Assembly (NCBI RefSeq): GCF_002929305.1
Contig: NZ_PJIO01000020.1
Coordinates: 1-55,790, forward strand
DNA: 55,790 bases
Reading direction: 5' to 3'
Origin: Arthrobacter sp. GMC3
Lineage (GTDB): Bacteria > Actinomycetota > Actinomycetes > Actinomycetales > Micrococcaceae
Position 1 is the first letter of the stretch; each line of letters begins with the position of its first letter. The notes beneath the pieces were generated by a model that saw only the letters and a program-made list of their open reading frames with translations, searched no databases and was not told where the DNA came from. A program made the translations under genes and the position numbers. Positions 47,120 through 54,582 of this stretch are shown here, one piece after another.

Positions 47120-48250
47120 ATGGCAAGTGTTGTTCAGCGCCGGTCGAAGTCTGGAACCACCGCTTTTCAAGTGCGGTGGCGGGACCCCGACGTGGCCCAA
47201 CAACAAAGCGTCACTTTTGCCTCCGAGATTGACGCGAAGTTGCTGAAGAAGTTCCTCGACAGGAATGGCCAATCGTTTGGCATTGCCCAGAAAGCAATGG
47301 AGTCTAGTAGACGCAAAGTCCTGACTGTTGCAGAAGTTATCCAAGAACACATCGATTTGTTGGTCCGTCCTGCCTCCGGCACTTTGCGCACCTATCAAAC
47401 CATGTTGGATCTGCACATTAAGCCGGTGCTGGGAGCAATCCTGATTGATGAACTCGACATGCGGCAGATTACTGGGTGGGTCCGTGGAATGCAGAAAAAG
47501 GGCAAGACTGCTAAAACAATCCGCAACAACCACTCGCTGATCTTTGCCTCCATGGAACGTGCGGTCCTGCTGAAATACCGGCCGGACAATCCCTGCAGGG
47601 GAGTGGAGCTGCCATCGGGGGACAGGGTCGAAGATGATGCTAGGTTCCTGACCCATGCCGAGTTTTCTCAGATCTTGGCGTTGATGCCAGAGCGGTACAA
47701 GGACTTCACCCAATTTCTCGTTATGACTGGCACAAGGTTTGGCGAGGCCACCGCCGTGACAGTTGCCGATGTGGATCTACTGGCAAAGCCGGCCACTGTG
47801 AGGATCACTAAGGCGTGGAAGCGAGATGGAAGCAACGAATTCTATGTTGGCCCAACGAAAACGGGTGCCGGCAAACGAACGGTATCCTTGGCTCCCGTGC
47901 TGGTCGAGATATTGATTCCCCTGGTAGCTAGTCGTCAGGGGAGTGATCTGCTTTTTACGACGGGTACAGGCGGCCGGATTGCGCACAGCATCTACTGGCA
48001 AAAGTGCTGGGTGCCGACTGTCAAAGCTGCTCAAACGGCCGGACTCAAGAAGACGCCCCGAATTCACGACCTGAGACACACGCACGCTTCGTGGCTGATC
48101 CAGGACGGAGTATCGCTCTTCACCATCTCCAGGAGGCTGGGACATGCCTCCACACGGACCACAGAAGAGGTCTATGGGCACCTTATGCCCCAGGCGCTCC
48201 AAGACGGAGCAGAGTCCGTTCAACGGTCCGCGCAGATATGGGGAGGATAA
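47120..48250 (+). CDS. int: tyrosine recombinase (integrase)
   Basis: 376 residues with an N-terminal arm-binding part, a SAM-like core-binding domain (about 68-155) and a catalytic domain holding Arg206 (TGTRFGEA), the His316-x-x-Arg319 box (HDLRHTH), His342 (RRLGHAS) and the nucleophile Tyr352 (EEVYGHL). It would integrate and excise the element at the adjacent tRNA-Leu gene. ATG at 47120 is used; its ribosome binding site is weak. Confidence 0.95.
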   Translation: MASVVQRRSKSGTTAFQVRWRDPDVAQQQSVTFASEIDAKLLKKFLDRNGQSFGIAQKAMESSRRKVLTVAEVIQEHIDLLVRPASGTLRTYQTMLDLHIKPVLGAILIDELDMRQITGWVRGMQKKGKTAKTIRNNHSLIFASMERAVLLKYRPDNPCRGVELPSGDRVEDDARFLTHAEFSQILALMPERYKDFTQFLVMTGTRFGEATAVTVADVDLLAKPATVRITKAWKRDGSNEFYVGPTKTGAGKRTVSLAPVLVEILIPLVASRQGSDLLFTTGTGGRIAHSIYWQKCWVPTVKAAQTAGLKKTPRIHDLRHTHASWLIQDGVSLFTISRRLGHASTRTTEEVYGHLMPQALQDGAESVQRSAQIWGG

Positions 48251-48295
48251 GAAGGAACGACTGTGTGTCGGTAGGGAGCGAAGCTATTTGACGAT

Positions 48296-48535
48296 TTAGG
48301 TCACTTGTCCCTTGGCTCGCGTGCCAAGAGTTCTGCGAATGTTGCTACCCGCCGGATGAGCCCTTACCTCGCGGAGACTGGCGATTTCTTCTAGGTGTTC
48401 GTCGGTGAACACGATTTTTCCTTTGCCCCATGTCAGATGGGGGAATTCGCAATTGGCGGCGCCAGTCCGAAGCCATGCTTCGGAACAGTGGAGTAGCTCT
48501 GCGGCCTGCTCTGGTTCGTAGAATTCGCGTTGCAT
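48296..48535 (-). CDS. excisionase/MerR-like small DNA-binding protein
   Basis: 79 residues. FYEPEQAAELLHCSEAWLRT is a winged-helix DNA-binding motif like those of excisionases, followed by FTDEHLEEIASLR. AGGAAGGA supports the ATG at 48535. It converges with the integrase, ending 45 bases from it. The likely job is excision control or transcriptional repression of int. Confidence 0.7.
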   Translation of the reverse strand: MQREFYEPEQAAELLHCSEAWLRTGAANCEFPHLTWGKGKIVFTDEHLEEIASLREVRAHPAGSNIRRTLGTRAKGQVT

Positions 48536-48751
48536 GGCGTTGTCCTTCCTCTCGCGAGTAGTTGGTTAGAGCGCTGAGGTGGTCCCCGGAATGGCCGGCT
48601 CATTGCGGCGAAACATTCAATTATCAGAAGTTTTATGGTCGAAGGAGCCCCAGTCACCATTACACGACGGGCTGGCGGTCCTCTTCACCCAATGGGCACG
48701 GTGATGCAACTGGTGCACCTAGCCATGGCCGTTTCTTACCGGTTACGGAAT

Positions 48752-48967
48752 TTACGGATCCGATCGAAGTAAGAGCCATGCCTGGAAATCTGTCCGGCTT
48801 ACGCGCAGGTGCCTTCCAATCCTGTAGGCGTGTGGCCCAATACCCTTGGCTCTCCACTGGTAGAAGGTCTGCAGTGGAATCTGCAGTTCGTGGCAGATTT
48901 CACTGGGGGAGAGTAACTGTGTGACAGTCGAATTGGTTTGACTGTCATGCTCCGTGTAGTCGGTCAT
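48752..48967 (-). CDS. AlpA/excisionase-like helix-turn-helix protein
   Basis: 71 residues. LLSPSEICHELQIPLQTFYQ, then WRAKGIGPHAYRIGRHLRVS, is the classical helix-turn-helix 17 pattern of excisionases and replication-linked AlpA proteins. GGAGGGAAGG lies about eight bases before the ATG at 48967. It and the 79-residue protein are two separate excisionase-type genes in one element. Confidence 0.85.
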   Translation of the reverse strand: MTDYTEHDSQTNSTVTQLLSPSEICHELQIPLQTFYQWRAKGIGPHAYRIGRHLRVSRTDFQAWLLLRSDP

Positions 48968-49086
48968 CGCGGTGCCTTCCCTCCGGTATTGCCAACGTTC
49001 AAGCATCGGCAAGTGTGACTAGGTAACTACTCATAGTCGGGAAAGCAATTTAGTCCATGACCGAGGGGTGATGGAGCCGGTTCTGT

Positions 49087-49356
49087 TCAGGGCTCCAATC
49101 CTAAAAACTGGCACACCCGTGTCATTTCCTGGAATATTTGGGGTGCATCGGAGGCATATATTGAGTCGAAATTACCAGGAATTGCCTCACTGGCGCTGAC
49201 GAACCCAGCTCTCGTTAGCTGTTCAAGTTCCCGATTGACCGTGGCGGCTGAAAGGGACAGTGCGTCCGATATGTCAGGGGCCGGGGCAGGACCATGAGTA
49301 ACCAGCATATGTAAGATGCGGCTTCGGGTCAGGTTCATCAAGATTGAGGGTTCCAT
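49087..49356 (-). CDS. small ArsR-like winged-helix regulator
   Basis: 89 residues. MNLTRSRILHMLVTHGPAPA then ISDALSLSAATVNRELEQLT is a winged helix-turn-helix, and the C-terminus is short. There are no metal-binding cysteine pairs. GGGAG seven bases upstream supports the ATG at 49356. It is the same general type as the regulator at 50350-50697 and lies alone, with no obvious target gene. Confidence 0.75.
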   Translation of the reverse strand: MEPSILMNLTRSRILHMLVTHGPAPAPDISDALSLSAATVNRELEQLTRAGFVSASEAIPGNFDSIYASDAPQIFQEMTRVCQFLGLEP

Positions 49357-49521
49357 GGAAAACACTCCCAGAAGGCTACCTGCAGGACGGAATATACCCG
49401 TCTACTCTGCAAAATTTACTCTCACTCGGTCATGGTGTAAATGCCCCAAATCCCTATGACTTCGTGTAAGTCGCCGCCGTGGCGCGGCGTGCCCGACAAA
49501 TTCAGGTGAAAGGTTGATCAC

Positions 49522-49788
49522 ATGAACCAGCATCCTCAGGTCGAAGCGTTTGTCTGCGCTGCGGAATCTATGCGAGGAAACCGCTATTGGGCAAGGGATC
49601 CGCAGGAACAAATCGAATTTCTCACTGCGTTTCGTGATGTAGTTAAGGAAGTTTGCTTCCATCTTGATCGGAACCTGTTGCTCAACCAGGATGGGCTTCG
49701 TGGTTTTGCTGCCAGCTCGGGGCGCTCCTCGCGGGTGTCCATGGCTAGAACCCTGCGCAGAGACCATGCTCTTGCCCGAGTTGGATAA
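49522..49788 (+). CDS. hypothetical small protein
   Basis: 88 residues of no recognised family: an acidic first half with several aromatic residues (NRYWARDPQEQIEFLTAF) and a basic C-terminus. GAAAGG eight bases before the ATG supports translation. It is divergent from the ArsR-like gene and upstream of the EspR-like gene. Confidence 0.55.
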   Translation: MNQHPQVEAFVCAAESMRGNRYWARDPQEQIEFLTAFRDVVKEVCFHLDRNLLLNQDGLRGFAASSGRSSRVSMARTLRRDHALARVG

Positions 49789-49901
49789 TGCGATTCGGCG
49801 TTGTATTGCGGGGTTGGAAGGCACGGACAATACTTGAGAGGACACGACGATTCGGCATGGGATAGTAGGCGAGCCGACGCCATTATCGTGAGGAGCCTGG
49901 C

Positions 49902-50402
49902 ATGAGTGCTGGAAGCGGCAATCAGCAAGACCAGCCATCGCCTCAAATAGCTCTTTCTAGGCGCCTGAACCTACTTTTGGATGCTGCTGCAGAAAAGCGT
50001 GGCTATGACGTGACTTTCCGTGAGGTCCAAGATCGATTGGCTGAACGGGGCGTGCGTATGTCCCGTGCCCGGTGGTTCTACATGAAGGACGGAACGAGGG
50101 CGCTGGTCACCGACAAGAAGGTTTTGGCAACAATCTGTGAGTTGTTCGATGTTGATTCGTCGTATTTGCTGGATTTGGGCTCCGACGTGCTTCCCAGAAG
50201 CATTGAAGCAAGGCTTGAATTTGTTAAGGCCCTGAGGGTGTCGCGGGTGCAAGCCTTTGCCGCACGAACACTTGCCGACGTTGCACCGGAGACGCTCGAT
50301 GCCATTACCGATTTTCTGAAGCACGGCATGACCACAACGGCGGATGGTGCTAGCGAGTCGGCTCAGTCAAGTACCGAACTTGGGCATCCAGAAGGGCCTT
50401 GA
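49902..50402 (+). CDS. EspR-like XRE-type regulator
   Basis: 166 residues. ALSRRLNLLLDAAAEKRGYD, FREVQDRLAERGVRMSRARW and FYMKDGTRALVTDKKVLATI together resemble the helix-turn-helix of mycobacterial EspR-type nucleoid-associated regulators, including the spaced 'LRSG'-like turn. The second half has a helix pair that could dimerise. GAGGAG seven bases before the ATG is a strong ribosome binding site. Its 3' end overlaps the convergent gene by 53 bases. Confidence 0.75.
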   Translation: MSAGSGNQQDQPSPQIALSRRLNLLLDAAAEKRGYDVTFREVQDRLAERGVRMSRARWFYMKDGTRALVTDKKVLATICELFDVDSSYLLDLGSDVLPRSIEARLEFVKALRVSRVQAFAARTLADVAPETLDAITDFLKHGMTTTADGASESAQSSTELGHPEGP

Positions 50403-50697
50403 CACGGTCTGGATTAACGGAATACCTCGGTGCGCGACCGTGCCTGCGCCCTGGTTCGACGTCTGCGCTGACAGCCCCGGCTTCTTCAAGGAGAATCAAG
50501 TGTTTGGCGACGCTTGCTTCGCTGGCGCCAACGTTGGCCACGATTTCTCCACGTGGGTTCGGCCCGTTTTCCAATAGATAGCGGATGATCTCGGTGCGTG
50601 CTCGATTGCCAAAGGTGGCGACCGCCAGCTCGACTTCGTGTGGCCAATCCGAGGCTATCGGCTGCGTAATTCGGGGCATGGCTTCATTCTGCCTCAT
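50350..50697 (-). CDS. ArsR-like winged-helix regulator
   Basis: 115 residues. ATFGNRARTEIIRYLLENGP, GEIVANVGASEASVAKHLIL and EEAGAVSADVEPGRR form an ArsR-type DNA-binding domain with the wing. No metal-binding cysteines are seen. The start is uncertain: ATG at 50697 or at 50679. It is divergent from the sigma-like gene with a repeat-bearing intergenic region, so it may control that gene. Confidence 0.8.
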   Translation of the reverse strand: MRQNEAMPRITQPIASDWPHEVELAVATFGNRARTEIIRYLLENGPNPRGEIVANVGASEASVAKHLILLEEAGAVSADVEPGRRHGRAPRYSVNPDRVKALLDAQVRYLTEPTR

Positions 50698-50726
50698 AGA
50701 TGTCCACAGGGTAAGAGCGACCCCCC

Positions 50727-50757
50727 TTGACAATATCTCTTTGATACTTTGACAATA
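50727..50757 (+). promoter_or_regulatory. TTGACAATA direct repeats upstream of the sigma-like gene
   Basis: TTGACAATA occurs at 50727-50735 and 50749-50757 with a 22-base period, and a related TTGATA lies at 50741-50746. The first copy can act as a -35 box. The spacing of two helical turns would suit a dimeric regulator on one DNA face, such as the divergent ArsR-like protein. Confidence 0.5.
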
Positions 50758-50931
50758 GTCTTATTACCTTTTGAAGTGGGTCGACCGCAATCGTTGATTT
50801 CGCAGCGACTCACAGGGCCCGGCATATGTCGGAACGATCCTGCCGCCACCTACGGTGGCCCCAAGATCTTCTGCACAACGTCTAACGGCGTCGCGCTTGA
50901 TATTCAGTCAACGCATGAAGCGGTGATCATC

Positions 50932-51852
50932 ATGGGTCCTTGGACCAGCGAAGCATGTGAAGTACCTATCGACGGGGCGTTTGATCAGTCACTTGCCCGG
51001 CCGCCGGAACCCGACATCCCTATCGACCAGCTGATGAGGGCTGTTGAGGGGGTTCGTCCCTATGTGAAGATTCATCTGGCCCGGTATGGGTTCTTCCAAG
51101 ATGTAAATGATGTCCTGCAGGATATTCGAATTGCTGCGTGGGAAGGGACCGTGAATGGCAGCTATCAGGCCTTTCCCGGGGTGAAGTTTGATGCCTGGAT
51201 TCAGGGGATTGCCTGCAATCTGTGTGCTGATCATATTCGGCGCACCTTTGCCAGGACGACTCTGCCATTGCTGGACCAAGGCGAGTCCGGCTTTCAGAGT
51301 CAGATTGACGTCCAGTTTGCGCGCCTCGATGACCAAGTCACCAATCACGTCTGGGCTACGGAGGTTTTGCAGTTCGTCAAGAATCACGTGCCCGAGCGCA
51401 CTTGGGATCTGGCCGTTGCCAGTCTTTCTGACGGGAAGGCGCAATTGACGGAGACCAACGCTGACGTGTCCGCAGGTATGCGCTGGCAGGCCGTTTTCGT
51501 GGTGCGCCAGATGGCTCTGACGGCGAGTCGCGCCCTAGATGTCGATCCGCAACGGGTTGTTGACCTGTCATCACTGCGTAAGGCTACCGTCGTATCTCTT
51601 TCAAATCCGATGCTTCAACTCATCGCAGAGCGCATCGTCCTGCCGGCAGTACTGGGCAAGGCACGTGCTGCGGCGGTCGCTGAGGTCGCACAGAAGGTCG
51701 GAGTCAGCGTGCGCTACGTTAAAGTGCAGGTTGGCCTAGTGCGCAACCTCGTCCTAGCCGCCGAGGAAATTTTGCGGACCGGGACAGGGATTGAGGGAAC
51801 TGTCATTGAAACGGTAGTCGGCCCGACGGTCCACGCCGTGTCCAATGCCTAG
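50932..51852 (+). CDS. sigma-70-family-like protein of the element
   Basis: 306 residues. Residues about 34-108 resemble sigma region 2: VNDVLQDIRIAAWEG followed by a DAWIQGIACNLCADHIRR stretch, close to the ECF pattern of a WLYGIARN helix. Near the C-terminus, AVAEVAQKVGVSVRYVKVQV looks like the region 4 helix-turn-helix. The middle is longer than in ECF sigma factors. A longer upstream frame from TTG at 50749 has no protein-like N-terminus; the ATG at 50932 is a choice by content and has a poor ribosome binding site. Confidence 0.7.
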   Translation: MGPWTSEACEVPIDGAFDQSLARPPEPDIPIDQLMRAVEGVRPYVKIHLARYGFFQDVNDVLQDIRIAAWEGTVNGSYQAFPGVKFDAWIQGIACNLCADHIRRTFARTTLPLLDQGESGFQSQIDVQFARLDDQVTNHVWATEVLQFVKNHVPERTWDLAVASLSDGKAQLTETNADVSAGMRWQAVFVVRQMALTASRALDVDPQRVVDLSSLRKATVVSLSNPMLQLIAERIVLPAVLGKARAAAVAEVAQKVGVSVRYVKVQVGLVRNLVLAAEEILRTGTGIEGTVIETVVGPTVHAVSNA

Positions 51853-51877
51853 CTCCTCAAACAAATGAGGTGGGACC

Positions 51878-52606
51878 ATGAAATTGACATGGCTGGCACG
51901 TAGGGACGGGACAGGCCGACGCCGGTCGTGGATCCTGATGCTGGCGACTGCCACTGCCGTCGCTGGGATTGCCGCAGTGCTCTCAATCCGGCCCCCGGAG
52001 GTCGGCCCCGTTGCAAGCGCCCCGGAGTCATCGGCTACGGCTGCCGTCCCAAGCCCCACGGGTACAGCGACGGCGGTGGAACCGCCGACCATGACAAGCT
52101 CACCTGCGGATCAATCGGCTGCGCCAGCTGGCGAACCTTCAACCCTGGATTTTCGGCAGCTTGCCAACATAGCTGCCCGCTCTATCTACACATGGGATAC
52201 GCGAACGGCCACGTATTCGGAGATGTACGGGAGGCTTCGCGGCTGGTGGCATGTGTTGCCGGATGATTCAAACCCCCTGACCATCTTCGCGCAGCAGTTC
52301 GAAGCCACTGGGACCAATGCAGCGGCGTATGCGTCGTTGACTGGAGCGAAGGGATATCGAACTGCACAGCCTGTGAACGCATCGTGCGACGAGCAGCTGG
52401 CACAATTTGTCCAGCAGCCTCCACCGTGGGTGGGATTGCACGTGTGTACCGTGACCTTGAGCGTCGTGGAGCACGCAACGTCTGGCGTCAACAAATACAC
52501 CGCACCGGTCAGCGTCGTCGTCAATTGTCCGCCTGCCGTATCTGCCCCGGCAGACCGCTGTGAGATGGTGGCTTTCTACGCTGCGCCTGAACGAATTGTT
52601 TATTGA
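51878..52606 (+). CDS. membrane-anchored protein, possible conjugation (TcpC-like) component
   Basis: 242 residues. A basic N-terminus and one hydrophobic helix (about 17-38) precede a Ser/Thr/Pro/Ala-rich linker and a folded extracytoplasmic domain of about 150 residues with Cys residues. The topology and position before a peptidoglycan hydrolase resemble VirB8/TcpC-type conjugation proteins, but no direct motif proves it. GAGGTGGGA precedes the ATG. Its TGA overlaps the ATG of the next gene by one base. Confidence 0.65.
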   Translation: MKLTWLARRDGTGRRRSWILMLATATAVAGIAAVLSIRPPEVGPVASAPESSATAAVPSPTGTATAVEPPTMTSSPADQSAAPAGEPSTLDFRQLANIAARSIYTWDTRTATYSEMYGRLRGWWHVLPDDSNPLTIFAQQFEATGTNAAAYASLTGAKGYRTAQPVNASCDEQLAQFVQQPPPWVGLHVCTVTLSVVEHATSGVNKYTAPVSVVVNCPPAVSAPADRCEMVAFYAAPERIVY

Positions 52607-53706
52607 TGCCAGCCCAGGCGCTCCTCCTCGGCGTAGTCAAGAAACGTGCGGCCCTCAAATTAGCCGGGGCGGCATTCTCTGCGATGGTGCTGTGCTGCGA
52701 TATGGCGTTTTGCGGGTCCATTGCCCTGATGGCTTTCGGCGCTCAAAGCTCGACGGTGGCATGTACAACGGTCGCTGCTGGCGGTACGGGCCAGGCCGTG
52801 ACGATCACTGTGCCCGACAGTGCGCCCGCCACATTGAGCCAGTCGCAGGTGACCGTGGCCCAGGCATACATAGTAGTGGGTCGTGCACGGTCAGTCCCAG
52901 ACAACGGCATCGTGATTGCGTTGATGATGGCGTTGCAAGAGTCCAAAATGCAAATGCTGGCCAACTCAACCGTCCCTGAATCTTTGCAATATCCGCATGA
53001 TGGCGTGGGCAGTGACCACGATTCGGTCGGCAGTGCGCAACAGCGCCCGTCGGCAGGATGGGGGAGTATCGCGGAGCTCATGCAACCTGCTTACAACGCT
53101 GAAGCCTTCTATGGTGGGCCACAGGGGCCGAACCAAGGATCGCCTCGTGGGCTTCTTGATGTTCAGGGTTGGGATCAAATGGACAAAGGCGCGGCAGCTC
53201 AAGCGGTTCAAAGGTCTGCTTTCCCAGAAGGATACGCCCAGTGGCAGACCGAGGCAGATTCAATCCTGAAAGCCTTGGGATCGTCAACCGTTCCGGCGGA
53301 CTGTCCGGCAAACAGTTCGGGGACGTCGCAACCAACAATTCCAGCAGATTTGAGTCAACTTCGCCGTGCGATCATCGCGTACGCGCAGGAGGGAGTCGGC
53401 GGAACATACGTTTGGGGTGGAACTGCCTTCAAAGCGTGGGACTGCTCCGGATATGTGCAGTGGGTCTACGGGAAAGCGGGAGTCCAGCTGCCTCGAACGG
53501 AGCAGTGGACAGCCGGGACATCCACCACGAGTCCGCAGCCTGGCGACATCGTCGTGCAGAATCCCGATGGACCAAACCACTGGGGCCACGTAGGCATCTA
53601 CGCTGGCAACGGCATGATGTACAGCGCACTGAACCCTGTGGTTGGCACGCTGCTGCACCCCGTGGCGTGGAACAGTGGATCGGCATATTTTAGGATGATG
53701 CCTTAG
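52606..53706 (+). CDS. lytic transglycosylase-like / NlpC-P60 peptidoglycan hydrolase
   Basis: 366 residues with an N-terminal membrane helix (about 20-45). The middle has the lysozyme-like pattern ALMMALQESKMQ, DSVGSAQQRPS and GWGS, common to actinobacterial conjugation proteins. The C-terminus is an NlpC/P60 domain with Cys at about residue 280 (WDCSGYVQWVYG) and His near 328 (NHWGHVGIY). It would locally open the wall for DNA transfer. Note that the usual sequence in the transglycosylase motif is DSLGLFQQRPS; here Leu-Gly-Leu-Phe is partly altered, so activity of that half is uncertain. Confidence 0.82.
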   Translation: MPAQALLLGVVKKRAALKLAGAAFSAMVLCCDMAFCGSIALMAFGAQSSTVACTTVAAGGTGQAVTITVPDSAPATLSQSQVTVAQAYIVVGRARSVPDNGIVIALMMALQESKMQMLANSTVPESLQYPHDGVGSDHDSVGSAQQRPSAGWGSIAELMQPAYNAEAFYGGPQGPNQGSPRGLLDVQGWDQMDKGAAAQAVQRSAFPEGYAQWQTEADSILKALGSSTVPADCPANSSGTSQPTIPADLSQLRRAIIAYAQEGVGGTYVWGGTAFKAWDCSGYVQWVYGKAGVQLPRTEQWTAGTSTTSPQPGDIVVQNPDGPNHWGHVGIYAGNGMMYSALNPVVGTLLHPVAWNSGSAYFRMMP

Positions 53707-54070
53707 AAATGGATTGCAACTATGGAAATGACGAAGCCGCCGTGACCACTAGGGACTACGACGGCTTCCCATTCCACCAATCGGCATTCAGCCGGGGGGA
53801 CTCTGACTCCACAATACTGTTGTTGTCATGATTGAACGAGACGCCTTATGGCGGGTTGACTTTTTGAGACGTATCGCGTCCCGCATGTCATTTTCAGAAG
53901 TCGACCGCACTGCGTTCACGTGTCCGCAGGGGGAGCCTCCTGCGGGAAAGCATTCTTTCGCATGTCTCACAACTGCTGTGAATCGCTACGATAAATGGCC
54001 TTTTTCGCAGCGCTAAGGCTCACCCCGCTGCCCGCAAGGCGATCACCCTACGGGGACTCGCCGGTGAGTG
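53707..54070. other. intergenic region with hairpins
   Basis: GAAGCCG (53733-53739) and CGGCTTC (53762-53768) form a hairpin that may end the hydrolase transcript. A palindrome CGCAGGGGGAGCCTCCTGCG lies near 53925. A 62-codon frame at 53828-54016 has no ribosome binding site and is not supported. Nothing else is recognised. Confidence 0.5.
54018..54067 (-). terminator. structured region after the HxlR gene
   Basis: CTCACC at one end and GGTGAG at the other enclose a GGCGA / TCGCC pair and a CCCCG / CGGGG pair. It lies just past the stop of the minus-strand HxlR gene and may act as its terminator. Confidence 0.45.
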
Positions 54071-54481
54071 CTAGTCGTGCGAGCCTGCGGGGCCGGCCGC
54101 TGTGGTGTCCTGCCCGCTGATGATGTCGCCGGCGTTTTGGATGGCCCAGGCGGCGAGAGGAACGAGCAGCGCGCTCAGCTCGTGGCCGCGGTCTGTCAGG
54201 CTGTAGTCCACGCGCGCCGGGATGGTGAGCTGGGCGTGTCGGCTGACGAGACCGTCTCGCTCGAGGGTCTTCAGGGTCTGGGCCAGCATCTTCTCGCTGA
54301 TGCCATCGGCACGTCGGCGCAAGGCACTCCAGCGCTGCTCCCCCTCGGACAAGGCTATGAGCAGGAGAAGGCCCCACTTACTGGTGACGTGTTCCAGCAC
54401 TGTCCGACTGGGGCAGCCCGCCAGGAAGACACTGTCGGTGGAGACCGAGGGAAGGCTCGCAGATACTGTACCAACTGTCAT
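54071..54481 (-). CDS. HxlR-family winged-helix regulator
   Basis: 136 residues. CPSRTVLEHVTSKWGLLLLI is the HxlR hallmark, with Cys23 in the position used for redox or quinone sensing in YodB/YtfH-type members, followed by a DNA-binding wing (LKTLERDGLVSR). It is divergent from the oxidoreductase at 54583, 101 bases away, and is probably its regulator. Position relative to the mobile element is unclear. Confidence 0.92.
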   Translation of the reverse strand: MTVGTVSASLPSVSTDSVFLAGCPSRTVLEHVTSKWGLLLLIALSEGEQRWSALRRRADGISEKMLAQTLKTLERDGLVSRHAQLTIPARVDYSLTDRGHELSALLVPLAAWAIQNAGDIISGQDTTAAGPAGSHD

Positions 54482-54483
54482 GT

Positions 54484-54531
54484 AGGTACCTTACCTCAAA
54501 GTGCGTACTAACTATTGGGAAGTTAATCCTG
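54484..54531. promoter_or_regulatory. candidate HxlR operator
   Basis: The gap holds AGGTACCTTACCT near 54485-54497 and TAACT-ATTGGGA-AGTTA near 54510-54526, both short symmetric sites just inside the HxlR start. They are candidates for the regulator's own sites and for control of the divergent gene. Confidence 0.4.
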
Positions 54532-54582
54532 AGAGAGGTGGTTGTGAGCAATGACAACGTAAGAACCTCGAAAGGAAACACC

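Larger units (their letters stand above)
47033..53706. mobile_element. left part of a tRNA-Leu-integrated element, probably an integrative conjugative element or its remnant
   Basis: A tyrosine recombinase begins 88 bases after tRNA-Leu and points away from it. Behind it are excisionase/AlpA-like genes, small winged-helix regulators, an EspR-like regulator, a sigma-like gene, a membrane-anchored protein and a peptidoglycan hydrolase typical of conjugation modules. Coding sequences are more AT-rich and loosely spaced than in the left part of the window. The tRNA 3' end is not repeated before 55,790, so the right boundary is outside the window or lost; the end given here is only the last clear element-type gene. 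Confidence 0.7.

Noticed and set aside
53828..54016. 62-codon plus-strand frame after the hydrolase
   Set aside because: It has no ribosome binding site and no recognisable content, and it crosses a palindrome.
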